Of a DNA stretch of 64,000 nt, positions 34,279 through 42,686 are shown in pieces. Source of the stretch: DAOUJW01 sp034422115 (lineage in GTDB: Bacteria; Chloroflexota; Dehalococcoidia; Lucifugimonadales; UBA2985); contig DAOUJW010000020.1 of NCBI GenBank assembly GCA_034422115.1, forward strand, positions 1 to 64,000, written 5' to 3'. Every line of letters begins with the position of its first letter. The stretch's first letter is position 1. The position numbers and the translations under genes were made by a program. The notes below the pieces were generated by a model. The model saw only the letters and a program-made list of their open reading frames with translations, did not search any database and was not told the DNA's origin.

Positions 34279-34440
34279 TTACTCCATCAACAACCGCATA
34301 GCCCCGATTATGAGACCTGCCGCAGTGAACACGGTGCCTACGAGCCAGACTTTGAGATTGGCTACGTCAGCCTTGGTAGCAAGGTGTTCGTAAGCGCCTT
34401 CCAGTCTGCTTACTCTACTTTCATTTTCTCGGTTAGTCAT
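34279..34440 (-). CDS. Small coiled-coil/transmembrane protein (53 aa)
   Basis: A short gene on the minus strand. The product begins MTNRENESRVSRLEGAYEHL, continues through a short charged helix, then has one membrane segment (VWLVGTVFTAAGLIIGAM). The motif RVSRLEGAYE also begins the 94-residue protein at 43130-43414 after a similar short lead, and both end with a membrane helix, so they are paralogues. Function unknown; the family resembles small membrane-anchored coiled-coil proteins widespread in environmental bacteria. Confidence 0.65.
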   Translation of the reverse strand: MTNRENESRVSRLEGAYEHLATKADVANLKVWLVGTVFTAAGLIIGAMRLLME

Positions 34441-34594
34441 TATCCCTCGGTATTATCAGGGTGTGTTGGGAATGGCAAATCAACACCGTCCGAGTGCCAG
34501 ACCACTCCTGCGTAGGCAGGAGTCCATAGGCTACCACAAAGAGCTCCTGGATTTCTGCTTCCGCAGGAATGGTGCGATAGTCCGTCTTGAGAGT
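34441..34594. repeat. Short palindromic repeats between the small membrane gene and ileS
   Basis: CACTCCTGCGTAGGCAGGAG at about 34502-34523 and GATTTCTGCTTCCGCAGGAA at 34550-34570 are members of the palindromic family. No gene is seen in these bases. Confidence 0.5.
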
Positions 34595-37500
34595 TCACAC
34601 CCGCATCACGCCCAGGGCGACCTCCACGCCGTCCATCTTCTGGCTCTCGGTGTAGGCAACCTCCGGGGCCGCGCCCTCCGCCAACTCCTCCGACAGCGTC
34701 TCGTGCCTGATGTAGTCCGAGAAGCGCTCCATCACCTCCGCCACGGCCTCGCCACCGGCGTAGTAGGTCACAATGCGGTCTGCTATGTCAAACCCCGCCG
34801 AGCGGCGCATGTTCTGGATGCGGTGCACCAGCTCGCGAGCTACGCCCTCCTGGGCAAGCTCCTCCGTTAGCTCCGTGGACACGGCCACCATGAGGCTCGG
34901 CTCCACCGCGGAGGAGAAGCCCGGCCTGTCTGACGTGGTGACATTGACCTCCTCAGGCTGTAGCGCGTAGCCGCCGACCTCCACGCTGGACCCGCCCCGT
35001 ACCCTGAGGGCAATGGTAACGGGGTCTTCAACGCTGAGGGATTGGCCGATTCTCTGCGCCTCTGCGCCGTACTTGGGGCCGGCTGCCGCCATGTCCAGCT
35101 TCACCTGGAAGTCCAGCACGTCCTCCTCCCTGTCCAGCAGCGCCACCTCCTTGACGTTCAGCTCGTCAGCTATCTGGGAGGAGACCTGCTCAAGCAGATC
35201 GCCGTCCTCCCGCGATCCCAGCTTCACCAGCGCCCTGGGCAGGGGCTGGCGCACCTTGACGCCCGCCTTGCTCCGGGCTGAACGCCCAAGGCTGGAGACC
35301 TTCATCGCCAGGCGGGTGGCCTGGGACAGGCGCTCGTCTATGAGGGACGGGTCAGATACGGGGTAGTCGGCCAGGTGCACGCTCTCCGGCGCGTCGGGGT
35401 TGGCGGAGCGCACCAGGTTCTGGTACATCTCCTCGGAGATGAAGGGGGCCAGAGGCGCAAGCAGCTTGGCCAGGGTCACCAGGCAGGTGTACAGGGTGCT
35501 GTGGGCTGACAGCTTGTCCTGGTCGTTCTCGCTCTTCCAGAAGCGGCGTCGGCTGCGCCTCACGTACCAGTTGGAGAGAAGCTCCACGAACTCCTCGATG
35601 CGACGACCGGCGTCGGCGGAGTCGAACTCGTCCATCGATTCGGTGACGTTCGCCACCAGCGACTGAAGCTCCGACGTTATCCAGCGGTCCATCTCTGAAG
35701 ACGGGGCGACAGTCGCTTCGACACCCGGCTGGAACTCGTCTATGTTGGCGTAGGTGACGAAGAATGAGTAGGTGTTCCAGAGGGTGAGGAGGAAGCGGCG
35801 GCGCACCTCATCCGCTGAGCCAAAGCCAAAGTTGAGGTTCTGGGCGGGATTGTGGCGCAGGAAGACCCAGCGCATGGCGTCCACGCCCATCTTGTCAGCC
35901 GCCTCCGCAAAGTCAATGGAGTTGCCGCGGCTCTTGTGCATCTCCTCGCCCTTCTCGTCACGCATCAGGGCGTAGCTGAAAACGGAGCGGAACGGCTCGT
36001 GGTTCTCCAGCGCCGTGCTCATGGTCAGTAGGGAGTAGAACCAGTTGCGAAACTGGCCGGGGAAGCTCTCCGAAATCCAGTCGGCCGGGAACCAGTCCTT
36101 CCAGTGGTCCCGGTCGTTCCTGTAGCCGATGGTGGAGTAGGGGACGATTCCGGCGTCCAGCCACGGGTTGCCCACGTCCCGAATCCGGGGTACCGCCTCG
36201 TCGCACTGTGGGCAGTCTATCTTCACGTTGTCAATCCACGGCCTGTGGGGTGAGTGGCCCTCGAAGTCGCTCCAGCCCTCAACGGCCCGCTCCTTAAGCT
36301 CCGTCTCGCTGCCAATGACTTCAAAGTGGCCGCAGCAGTCGCACTTGAAGATGGGCAGCGCAAGGCCCCAGTAACGCTTCTTGGAGATCATCCAGTCGTC
36401 CATGTTGCGCAGCCAGTCAAGCTCACGCTCCAGGCCGAAGGAGGGAATCCACTTGATCTTGCGGGTCACGTCTGCAATCAGGTGGCGAAGCTCGTCCATA
36501 GAGATGAACCACTCGTCCACCAGGCGGAAGACAAGCTCCGTGTTGCAGCGCCAGCAGATGGGGTAGCGGTGGGCGTAGTCCTCCACCTTGAAGAGGACGC
36601 CCTTCTCCCGCAGGTTGGCGAAGATGTCCTGGTTGACCTCTGCGACGTTGCGACCGGTCAGCCAGCCGAACCCGTCCAGGTAGCTGCCGAACTCGTCCAG
36701 GGGGGCGATGGTGCGCAGCCCGTGCTCCCTGCCAAGGGCGAAGTCCTCTTTTCCCGCGCCCGGCGCTATGTGCACGATGCCAGTGCCCTCGCCCTCACTG
36801 ACCTCCTCCCAGGGGATGACCCGGTGCTCGACGCCCTGCTGGGCAGGCAGCTCATCGAAAGGGCCCTTGTAGCGGCGACCCACCAGCCTCTCGCCGGTCA
36901 GTTCCTCCAGCACCTCGCAGTCTCCGCCCAGGATGTCCAGCAAGGCCTTGGCCAGGTACAGGGTGTCGTCTCCGTGCTTGACCTTCACGTAGGCCATCTC
37001 CGGGTGGACGGCCGCGGCCACGTTGGAGGTCAGGGTCCAGGGTGTTGTGGTCCACACCAGCAGGGACTCGCCGTCGGCGTCCTCCAGGGGGAAGCGGGTG
37101 AAGAGGCCAGGATGCACAACCTCCTTGTACCCCTCGGTGACAATCTCGTGCTCAGACAGGCCGGTGGCGCAGCGCGGGCACCAGGGCATAACGTCCGTGC
37201 CCTCGTAGATCCAGCCCCGCTCGTGGCACGTCTTGAGGAAGTGCCAGATGGTGTAGTTGTTCTCGTCGGACATGGTGTGGTAGGAGTCGTCCCAGTGCAT
37301 CCAGTAGGCCAGGCGAATGGACTGCTCCGAAATCACGTCGGCGAAGTGGCGAACGCGGGCCTTGCACGCCTCAACGAACCGGTCGATGCCGTAGGCCTCG
37401 ATGTCCTGCTTGGAGTTGAAGCCCATCTCCTTCTCCACCTCAACCTCCACCCAGAGGCCCTGCCCGTCGAATCCATTCTGATAGCGCTGCCTGTAGCCCT

Positions 37501-37762
37501 GCATGGTCTTGTAGCGCTGGAACATGTCCTTGTAGGCGCGGCCCCAGGCGTGGTGCACGCCCATGGGGTTGTTGGCGGTGATTGGCCCGTCTATGAACGA
37601 CCACCGCCTGTCCGAGTCCTTGTTGCGATTCAGGTACTTCTCCATCATGCCGGTATCGTCCCACCACGACTGGATGTCCCGCTCCATCTGCGGGAAGTCC
37701 ACCCGGCTGGAGACAGGCTTGAAGAGGGGCTTTGCCTTGTCCTGGTTAGCTGCCATGTTCAT
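34595..37762 (-). CDS. ileS: Isoleucyl-tRNA synthetase
   Basis: The 1055-residue class I synthetase is of the long, eukaryote-like (type 2) group. The HIGH motif appears as PMGVHHAWGR (from residue 66) and the KMSKS loop as EEMHKSRGNSID. Editing domain sequences such as VWTTTPWTLTSNVA, and zinc-type cysteines WCPRCATG and CDCCGHF, are present. It charges tRNA-Ile. It follows the MBL gene on the minus strand after 239 bases holding a repeat; the isoleucine T-box at 38655-38905 lies upstream of both, so it is probably controlled by uncharged tRNA-Ile through that leader. Type 2 enzymes are often mupirocin-insensitive (family knowledge). Confidence 0.97.
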   Translation of the reverse strand: MNMAANQDKAKPLFKPVSSRVDFPQMERDIQSWWDDTGMMEKYLNRNKDSDRRWSFIDGPITANNPMGVHHAWGRAYKDMFQRYKTMQGYRQRYQNGFDGQGLWVEVEVEKEMGFNSKQDIEAYGIDRFVEACKARVRHFADVISEQSIRLAYWMHWDDSYHTMSDENNYTIWHFLKTCHERGWIYEGTDVMPWCPRCATGLSEHEIVTEGYKEVVHPGLFTRFPLEDADGESLLVWTTTPWTLTSNVAAAVHPEMAYVKVKHGDDTLYLAKALLDILGGDCEVLEELTGERLVGRRYKGPFDELPAQQGVEHRVIPWEEVSEGEGTGIVHIAPGAGKEDFALGREHGLRTIAPLDEFGSYLDGFGWLTGRNVAEVNQDIFANLREKGVLFKVEDYAHRYPICWRCNTELVFRLVDEWFISMDELRHLIADVTRKIKWIPSFGLERELDWLRNMDDWMISKKRYWGLALPIFKCDCCGHFEVIGSETELKERAVEGWSDFEGHSPHRPWIDNVKIDCPQCDEAVPRIRDVGNPWLDAGIVPYSTIGYRNDRDHWKDWFPADWISESFPGQFRNWFYSLLTMSTALENHEPFRSVFSYALMRDEKGEEMHKSRGNSIDFAEAADKMGVDAMRWVFLRHNPAQNLNFGFGSADEVRRRFLLTLWNTYSFFVTYANIDEFQPGVEATVAPSSEMDRWITSELQSLVANVTESMDEFDSADAGRRIEEFVELLSNWYVRRSRRRFWKSENDQDKLSAHSTLYTCLVTLAKLLAPLAPFISEEMYQNLVRSANPDAPESVHLADYPVSDPSLIDERLSQATRLAMKVSSLGRSARSKAGVKVRQPLPRALVKLGSREDGDLLEQVSSQIADELNVKEVALLDREEDVLDFQVKLDMAAAGPKYGAEAQRIGQSLSVEDPVTIALRVRGGSSVEVGGYALQPEEVNVTTSDRPGFSSAVEPSLMVAVSTELTEELAQEGVARELVHRIQNMRRSAGFDIADRIVTYYAGGEAVAEVMERFSDYIRHETLSEELAEGAAPEVAYTESQKMDGVEVALGVMRV

Positions 37763-37874
37763 GCTCCTTGTTCAGAGGCTCAGGTCAGACTGAGCCGTAT
37801 TTTGCGCTTTGAGACCGGTGGACTCTCGCCATTACCACGAGAATAGAGGGCTTCAGAGCCTGAGTAACACCCAC

Positions 37875-37942
37875 CGTCATTCCCGTGAAAACGGGAATCC
37901 AGGAGGGGCGGGGAGTGGACTCCCGCCTTCGCGGGAGTGACG
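37875..37942. repeat. Palindromic repeat unit between MBL gene and ileS
   Basis: Hairpin CGTCATTCCCGTGAAAACGG and a second hairpin CTCCCGCCTTCGCGGGAG joined by a CCAGGAGGGGCGGGGAGTGG spacer. The same two-hairpin unit recurs at 62582-62652. It lies inside the proposed T-box transcript. Confidence 0.7.
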
Positions 37943-38001
37943 AAAGGCTGTAAGTTTTCATCCTTTTGCAGGGCGCCTTCAAGGCCATAGTGACTCCATT
38001 G

Positions 38002-38640
38002 TCATGCAGGCGGGTCGCCCGGAATGGGCGGCAGTAGGTCAGGGTGAGCGGCGAGCATGGCCCTGTACTGCTCCTTCTCGACGCCCAGGGTGCTGTCCGC
38101 GCCGTGGCCGGGGAAGAGCAGCGTGTCGTCCGGGAGAATGTACAGCTTCTCCGTAATGCACCTGTACATCAGGTGAAGGTCATCCACCGACGGCGTGTGC
38201 CCCACGCCCCCGGCGAACAGGGTGTCGCCTGAGAAGAGGTGCTTGCCGCCTGCCAGGAAGCACACGGAGCCGGGCGTGTGGCCCGGGGTGTGAATGGTCC
38301 TTATCTCTATGGTTCCCACCTTGTAGACGGCGCGGTCGGGAATCATGATGTCCGGGGGTATGGGTATGTCGAAGGCGTCCTGGGTGTGAGCGCCCACCGG
38401 CGCGCCGGTGGCGTCCTTGACGTCCTTCAAACCCTCCCAGTGGTCCCGGTGCCTGTGGGTTATGAGAATCATCCTGACCTGGGTGCCGCGCGCCTCCTCT
38501 AGCATCCTGCCCGGGTCCAGGGGCGCGTCGACGATGACGCTCTCCATGGTCACGGGGCAGACCATCAGGTAGGCGTTGTTGTTGTCCGAGCCGCAGAGGG
38601 TCCGGTAGATCTTGACCTCATTGTCGTAGATCAGGGCCAT
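38002..38640 (-). CDS. MBL-fold metallo-hydrolase
   Basis: A 212-residue metallo-beta-lactamase fold protein of the glyoxalase II-like group. The metal motif is THRHRDHWEG with His62, His64, Asp66 and His67. Later ligands appear in HTPGHTPGSVCFL and FSGDTLFAGGVG, and a terminal LLFPGHGADSTL supplies the last His. Substrate unknown; thioester or other hydrolysis is likely. Its start lies 15 bases from the T-box terminator, so it appears to be the first gene of the isoleucine T-box transcript with ileS behind it. The functional reason for that pairing is not evident. Confidence 0.9.
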   Translation of the reverse strand: MALIYDNEVKIYRTLCGSDNNNAYLMVCPVTMESVIVDAPLDPGRMLEEARGTQVRMILITHRHRDHWEGLKDVKDATGAPVGAHTQDAFDIPIPPDIMIPDRAVYKVGTIEIRTIHTPGHTPGSVCFLAGGKHLFSGDTLFAGGVGHTPSVDDLHLMYRCITEKLYILPDDTLLFPGHGADSTLGVEKEQYRAMLAAHPDLLPPIPGDPPA

Positions 38641-38654
38641 TTTTTCTCCAACAA

Positions 38655-38905
38655 AAAACCCGCCCCAGAGGGACGGGATGTTGCCCGCGGTACCACCCTT
38701 TTTCCCCGACTCATCGGGGCGCTTGTCCAGGCGCTGTCACGCCCTTGCCCTGTAACGGGGGCTGCCGTCTTCGCCTACTTGCCCTCTGGGTTTTGGGGGA
38801 GCGGCTCGGGAGGGATTTTCCGGGAGGAGGCCACGTCTGCTTTCACCGTACCAGACTCGCTGGGAGGCCCGTTGCCCCGTACTCGTCTCCGTCTTCGCCT
38901 TTGCA
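38655..38905 (-). promoter_or_regulatory. T-box riboswitch (isoleucine-type) upstream of the MBL gene and ileS
   Basis: On the minus strand the T-box sequence GGGTGGTACCGCGG covers 38698-38685. The terminator is CCCGTCCC/GGGGCGGG with GGGTTTTTTG behind it. The specifier bulge reads AAAATC with ATC at 38816-38814. The 5' part GGCGAAGACGGAGACGAGTA and the AGCGAGTCTGGTACGG apical part match the cimA leader almost word for word, suggesting duplication of one T-box. The next genes encode an MBL hydrolase and isoleucyl-tRNA synthetase. Confidence 0.92.
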
Positions 38906-38963
38906 GTGCCTAGACTAGCGGACTCTTGACTGGGATGTCAAGCGGTGGCGTCCGCTCAAGCCG

Positions 38964-38999
38964 CCCGCTCACCCTGAGTATGTCGAAGGGTATGAGCGG
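38964..38999. repeat. Short dispersed repeat (CGCTCACCCTGAGTATGTCGAA)
   Basis: A copy of the GAGCTTGTCGAAGG-type hairpin, CCGCTCACCC...TATGAGCGG, between the T-box and the microprotein gene. Confidence 0.5.
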
Positions 39000-39013
39000 G
39001 CATGGGGGACGAC

Positions 39014-39109
39014 TTAGCTGTTGCGGCTCTTGTTGCGGATCCGGCTGGGAAGGACCACCCACAGCGTGAACATGGCTCCGAATGCTACTGCGCCAAGTGC
39101 TGCTTCCAT
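39014..39109 (-). CDS. Amt-associated microprotein B (31 aa)
   Basis: A 31-residue gene that begins MEAALGAVAFGAMFT and continues with WVVLPSRIR and a basic tail NKSRNS. One membrane helix with a positive C-terminus is likely. The ATG at 39109 has GAGGTGA 7 bases upstream. It lies about 150 bases downstream of amt1 on the same strand, behind an intrinsic terminator. A paralogue with the same plan precedes amt2 (41201-41287): MEAVLGAVAFG, then WVVLPSRIR. The two share about two thirds of residues while synonymous positions differ, which argues for selection on the peptide. Confidence 0.7.
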   Translation of the reverse strand: MEAALGAVAFGAMFTLWVVLPSRIRNKSRNS

Positions 39110-39199
39110 ATCAGTGTCACCTCGTTGTTGGATTTGCTGAACCCATTTTCGCCCGCGTATGTTTCAGGCATATTACAAGGGCGTATCGCTCATGTAACA

Positions 39200-39226
39200 A
39201 AGGGCCCGGCTGAAAACCGGGCCCTT
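39200..39226 (-). terminator. Intrinsic terminator downstream of amt1
   Basis: AAGGGCCCGG pairs with CCGGGCCCTT around a seven-base loop, 33 bases past the amt1 stop. Read on the minus strand it is followed by TGTTAC. It separates amt1 from microprotein B. Confidence 0.75.
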
Positions 39227-39258
39227 CGCATTGCGAATCCTGGTTTGTAGGCCTGAGC

Positions 39259-40578
39259 CTACATCTCGCCGTAGGCCATCGTGCCGTGCTCCGGCACGTC
39301 CAGGCCCTCCATCTGCATCTCGTCGGAGGCCCGCAGACCGATGGTCATGTCAATGCCCTTGAAGAGCACCAGACCCGCGCCCAAGCCCCAGCCAATGGCC
39401 ACGAGCATACCGATGATCTGGGGGACTATCTGCTCGGCGTTGCCGGCAATCAGTCCCTCGACGCCGTTGTGGCCGGCGGCGAAGATGCCGACCGCTATAA
39501 GGCCCCACGCGCCGCAGATGCCGTGCACTGAAATCGCTCCGACCGGGTCGTCCACCTTGAGCACGTCCTTGATGAAGGCCACGCCAAGAAGCATGATGAC
39601 GCCGGCTATCAGGCCAATCACCACGGCGGCCCAGGGGTCAACGTAGGCGCAGGGGGCTGTGATGCCCACCAGTCCGCCCAGCGCGCCGTTCGCGCCCATC
39701 TCAATGTCCGCCTTGCCCGTGCGCATCATGGTCACGTAGATGGCCGATGTCGCGCCAGCCGCGCCCGCCAGCAGCGTGTTCACTGCGTTGAGGCCAAGGG
39801 TGTCTGAGTTGATGTTGAAGCCGAACCAGCCGAAGAAGAGGATGAAGGTGCCAATCACCACGAAGGGGATGTTGTGGCCCTTGAGGTCCGCGCCCTCGCG
39901 GAATCCCACGCGGGGCCCGACCACGATTGCGCCGGCCAAGGCCAGGAAGCCGCCGATCATGTGCACCACGCCGGAGCCGGCGTAGTCGGCAAAACCGGGG
40001 CCAATCTTGGTCAGCCAGCCGTAGTCGCTCCACGCCCAGTGGCCGTATATCGGGTAGACCACCGCGCCCACAATGAAGCTGTAGGCGAAGTATGCGTTGA
40101 CCCTGGTCCGCTCGGCAATGGCGCCCGCGATGATGGTGGCCGCCGTGCCTGCGAAGACCATCTGGAAGAGCCAGCCAACCAGGTCGGTGTCGCTGAAGTC
40201 AACCAGGAAGAAGCCGTCGGACCCGATGAAACCGGAGGCCGCGCCGCCGCCCATCATCAGCGCGAAACCGAAAGCCCAGAATCCAAGGGAGGCAATGCAG
40301 AAGTCAAGGAAGGACTTGGTCATGTAGTTGACCGTGTTCTTGGATCGTATAAGTCCCGCTCCCAGGAATGCGAAACCGGCCTGCATAAAGAACACCAAAG
40401 CAGCCGCCACCACAAGGATGAAGCTGTCTAATTTATCGTTGACCGCAGTGATGGGGTCTGTGTCCTGGGCCAGGGCTATACTGCCGCTTCCGGCGAATAT
40501 GCCAATGCCCAACAGCATCAGAGCGATCATCCTCAGCCTGAAGGGAGTCAACCGAGACATTCTGCACACCGTGTCCAT
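39259..40578 (-). CDS. amt: Ammonium transporter (Amt) 1, with signal peptide
   Basis: The 439-residue transporter starts with an N-terminal hydrophobic segment ending SIALAQD, typical of Amt proteins with a cleaved signal, followed by eleven membrane segments. Landmarks: AGFAFLGAGLIRSKNTVNYM, GAIAERTRVNAYFAYSF, GSGVVHMIGGFLALAGAI, and HGICGAWGLIAVGIF with the pore His. It imports ammonium/ammonia. Divergent from the second amt locus, with microprotein B behind it. Conditions of expression probably follow nitrogen status through P-II (42687-43028). Confidence 0.96.
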   Translation of the reverse strand: MDTVCRMSRLTPFRLRMIALMLLGIGIFAGSGSIALAQDTDPITAVNDKLDSFILVVAAALVFFMQAGFAFLGAGLIRSKNTVNYMTKSFLDFCIASLGFWAFGFALMMGGGAASGFIGSDGFFLVDFSDTDLVGWLFQMVFAGTAATIIAGAIAERTRVNAYFAYSFIVGAVVYPIYGHWAWSDYGWLTKIGPGFADYAGSGVVHMIGGFLALAGAIVVGPRVGFREGADLKGHNIPFVVIGTFILFFGWFGFNINSDTLGLNAVNTLLAGAAGATSAIYVTMMRTGKADIEMGANGALGGLVGITAPCAYVDPWAAVVIGLIAGVIMLLGVAFIKDVLKVDDPVGAISVHGICGAWGLIAVGIFAAGHNGVEGLIAGNAEQIVPQIIGMLVAIGWGLGAGLVLFKGIDMTIGLRASDEMQMEGLDVPEHGTMAYGEM

Positions 40579-41200
40579 AACCGATACCTCCTAATGTACG
40601 CCAAAAGGCGTTTGTGCTAAACATCACAATTAGAGCACCGGTGTATTTCTTTCGTGTTGCCGATTTATTACTTCCATGTTGCCGTTGCGTTAAATCCTTG
40701 TTAAGCGGAGACCGCTGAGTGAATATGTGACGTTCTTTGTTCATCGCTCCTGTAGTCCGGTGTGGAATTCGTCTCGCCGCCATTTGCTCCAACTGCGATG
40801 ATAATTAGCGGTCTTGGAGAACGAGCAATATCCGCCGTCATTCCGAGCGCAGCGAGGAATCTGGAGTGTTCTTTACGCCCCACCTCAGTACCGCAGTCAA
40901 TCGCTTTAGATTCCTCACCTCGCGCCGCTCGGTTCGGAATGACAGCGGAGGCGGTTTGTATTGGGAGACACGGAGTATGCAAGGAGGACCCGCCTCAATG
41001 GGCGGTAAGGTTGGGTTTGACCTTATGGATGACAGCATTTCAGGTCCACAGCCCTTGGATCGGACCGGCAAGATGTTACATGGAGTTAACATTACGGCAA
41101 TAATCGCGAAACAAAGCTCCTTCACAATAGGGTTCAAGTTCAGCGGGGCGCTGGACGGCAAAATAGACAAAAACAAATATCGAAACAGGAGAGAAACGAA
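40579..41200. repeat. Divergent control region between the two amt loci, with an inverted-repeat element
   Basis: This 622-base region between divergently read amt1 and microprotein A contains no other gene that I can support. Bases 40837-40943 are a GTCATTCC...GGAATGAC element like that at 10592-10698. Promoters for both sides must be here, but I cannot name convincing boxes. Confidence 0.6.
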
Positions 41201-41287
41201 ATGGAAGCAGTTCTGGGTGCAGTAGCCTTCGGTGGACTTTTCACAATGTGGGTTGTGCTACCCAGCCGCATACGCAAGGCAAAATAG
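41201..41287 (+). CDS. Amt-associated microprotein A (28 aa)
   Basis: A 28-residue gene directly upstream of amt2, beginning MEAVLGAVAFGGLFT and ending MWVVLPSRIRKAK, with a single membrane helix and a basic tail. It has an AGGAGA site 8 bases before the ATG. A hairpin (41322-41354) lies between it and amt2, 101 bases away. Together with the paralogue at 39014-39109 it forms a conserved pair of microproteins each beside an ammonium transporter. I infer a small subunit or regulator of Amt or of a membrane enzyme; no such protein is known to me in this lineage. Confidence 0.7.
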   Translation: MEAVLGAVAFGGLFTMWVVLPSRIRKAK

Positions 41288-41321
41288 TTAGCGTCTATCG
41301 CTAGTCAAGCAGCTCTCATAA

Positions 41322-41354
41322 CAGGGTTTCTTCCAAGGGAGGGGAGAAACCCTG
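41322..41354 (+). terminator. Hairpin between microprotein A and amt2
   Basis: CAGGGTTTCT (41322-41331) pairs with AGAAACCCTG (41345-41354). The bases after it, CTTATGCTTTTAG, are only moderately T-rich, so it may attenuate rather than fully terminate before amt2. Confidence 0.6.
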
Positions 41355-41388
41355 CTTATGCTTTTAGCATTTGGAAAGGAGACGACAG

Positions 41389-42576
41389 ATGAGTACTGGA
41401 GACATAGCCTGGCTTCTGGTCTGTTCCGCCCTGGTACTTCTTATGACGCCGGGGTTGGGGCTGTTCTACGGTGGACTGGCCCGCGCCAAGAACGCGGCAG
41501 CCACCGTAATGCACAGCTTCATGACCATCGGGATTGTGGGAGTGGTGTGGGTGCTGTGGGGCTACAGCCTTGCCTTTGGGCCTGACGTGGGCGGATTTAT
41601 CGGCGACCTTTCCCTGTTTGGACTGGCCGGCGTAGACTCGCCCGACGATCAGGTCTTCATGGTGTTCCAGGGGATGTTCGCAATCATCACCCCGGCCCTT
41701 GTGACCGGGGCCTTTGCGGAGCGGATGAAGTTCAGCGCCTTTGTGGTCTTCATTGTTCTGTGGGTGACCATTGTGTACACGCCGGTGGCCCACTGGGTGT
41801 GGGCAGAGGGCGGCTGGCTGTTTGACCTGGGCGCGCTGGACTTCGCCGGCGGGACGGTTGTCCACATCAACTCTGGCGTTGCGGCTCTTGCGGCGGCCAT
41901 CATATTCGGCAGGCGGCTGGGCTACGACCGCGAGCCGATGGAGCCTCACAACGTGCCAATGGTTGTCCTTGGAGCGGCGCTGCTCTGGTTCGGGTGGTTC
42001 GGGTTCAACGCCGGGAGCGCGCTGGCGGCGGATGCCACGGCCGTCAACGCCTTTGTGGTTACGAACACCGCCGCTTGCGCCGGTGTCCTTGGCTGGGTGG
42101 CAATGTCCTGGATATTCGGAAAGCCGAGCGTCATAGGCGCGGCCTCTGGCGCAGTTGCAGGCCTGGTGGCGATTACCCCGGCTGCCGGGTTCGTCGGGGC
42201 CATGCCCGCCATCGTAATTGGACTTGTCGCAGGCATCCTCTGCTTCAGCGCACCCCTGCTGTTGGGCAAGCTGAAGGTTGACGACTCCCTGGCGGTCTGG
42301 GGAGTCCACGGCGTGGGCGGCACCTGGGGCGCGCTGGCCACCGGCCTCTTTGTGGGCGTGGGTTACGGAGCGCTCGCAGAGGGCGTGGACCGCATGACGC
42401 AGGTGTGGTACCAGCTGATCGGAATCGGCGTAACGTGGGTGTGGGCCTTCGTAATGACGGCGATCATCCTGTTCGCCATAAAGTTCACCATCGGCCTGCG
42501 CGTGTCCGACGCTGAGGAGGAGACGGGCCTGGACATGAGCCAGCACGACGAACCGGCCTACAGGTTTACTCAGTAA
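41389..42576 (+). CDS. amt: Ammonium transporter (Amt) 2
   Basis: The 395-residue transporter begins directly with MSTGDIAWLLVCSALVLLMT and no signal peptide, the start of the short Amt class. LFYGGLARAKNAAATVMHS, GAFAERMKFSAFVVF, GGTVVHINSGVAALAAA, and GVHGVGGTWGALATGLF with the second pore His are visible. SD GGAAAGGAG precedes the ATG. It is followed 110 bases later by a P-II gene, the usual glnK-amtB type of arrangement in inverse order. Confidence 0.96.
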   Translation: MSTGDIAWLLVCSALVLLMTPGLGLFYGGLARAKNAAATVMHSFMTIGIVGVVWVLWGYSLAFGPDVGGFIGDLSLFGLAGVDSPDDQVFMVFQGMFAIITPALVTGAFAERMKFSAFVVFIVLWVTIVYTPVAHWVWAEGGWLFDLGALDFAGGTVVHINSGVAALAAAIIFGRRLGYDREPMEPHNVPMVVLGAALLWFGWFGFNAGSALAADATAVNAFVVTNTAACAGVLGWVAMSWIFGKPSVIGAASGAVAGLVAITPAAGFVGAMPAIVIGLVAGILCFSAPLLLGKLKVDDSLAVWGVHGVGGTWGALATGLFVGVGYGALAEGVDRMTQVWYQLIGIGVTWVWAFVMTAIILFAIKFTIGLRVSDAEEETGLDMSQHDEPAYRFTQ

Positions 42577-42686
42577 CGGACGCAATCGTTTTTGCCTGCC
42601 AATGGCCCTGGGCTTGTGGTAAACTTAGATGAGGAGACGCAGGACCGGGAGAGTCTGGCGCGCCACATATTAGGAGGAACTGACGT

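Noticed and set aside
36254..37846. Long plus-strand open frame opposite ileS (530 codons)
   Set aside because: It is an antisense shadow of ileS caused by GC-rich codon bias; no ribosome site or domain.
39002..39250. Plus-strand 82-codon open frame over microprotein B
   Set aside because: It reads antisense to the conserved microprotein and runs through the amt1 terminator.
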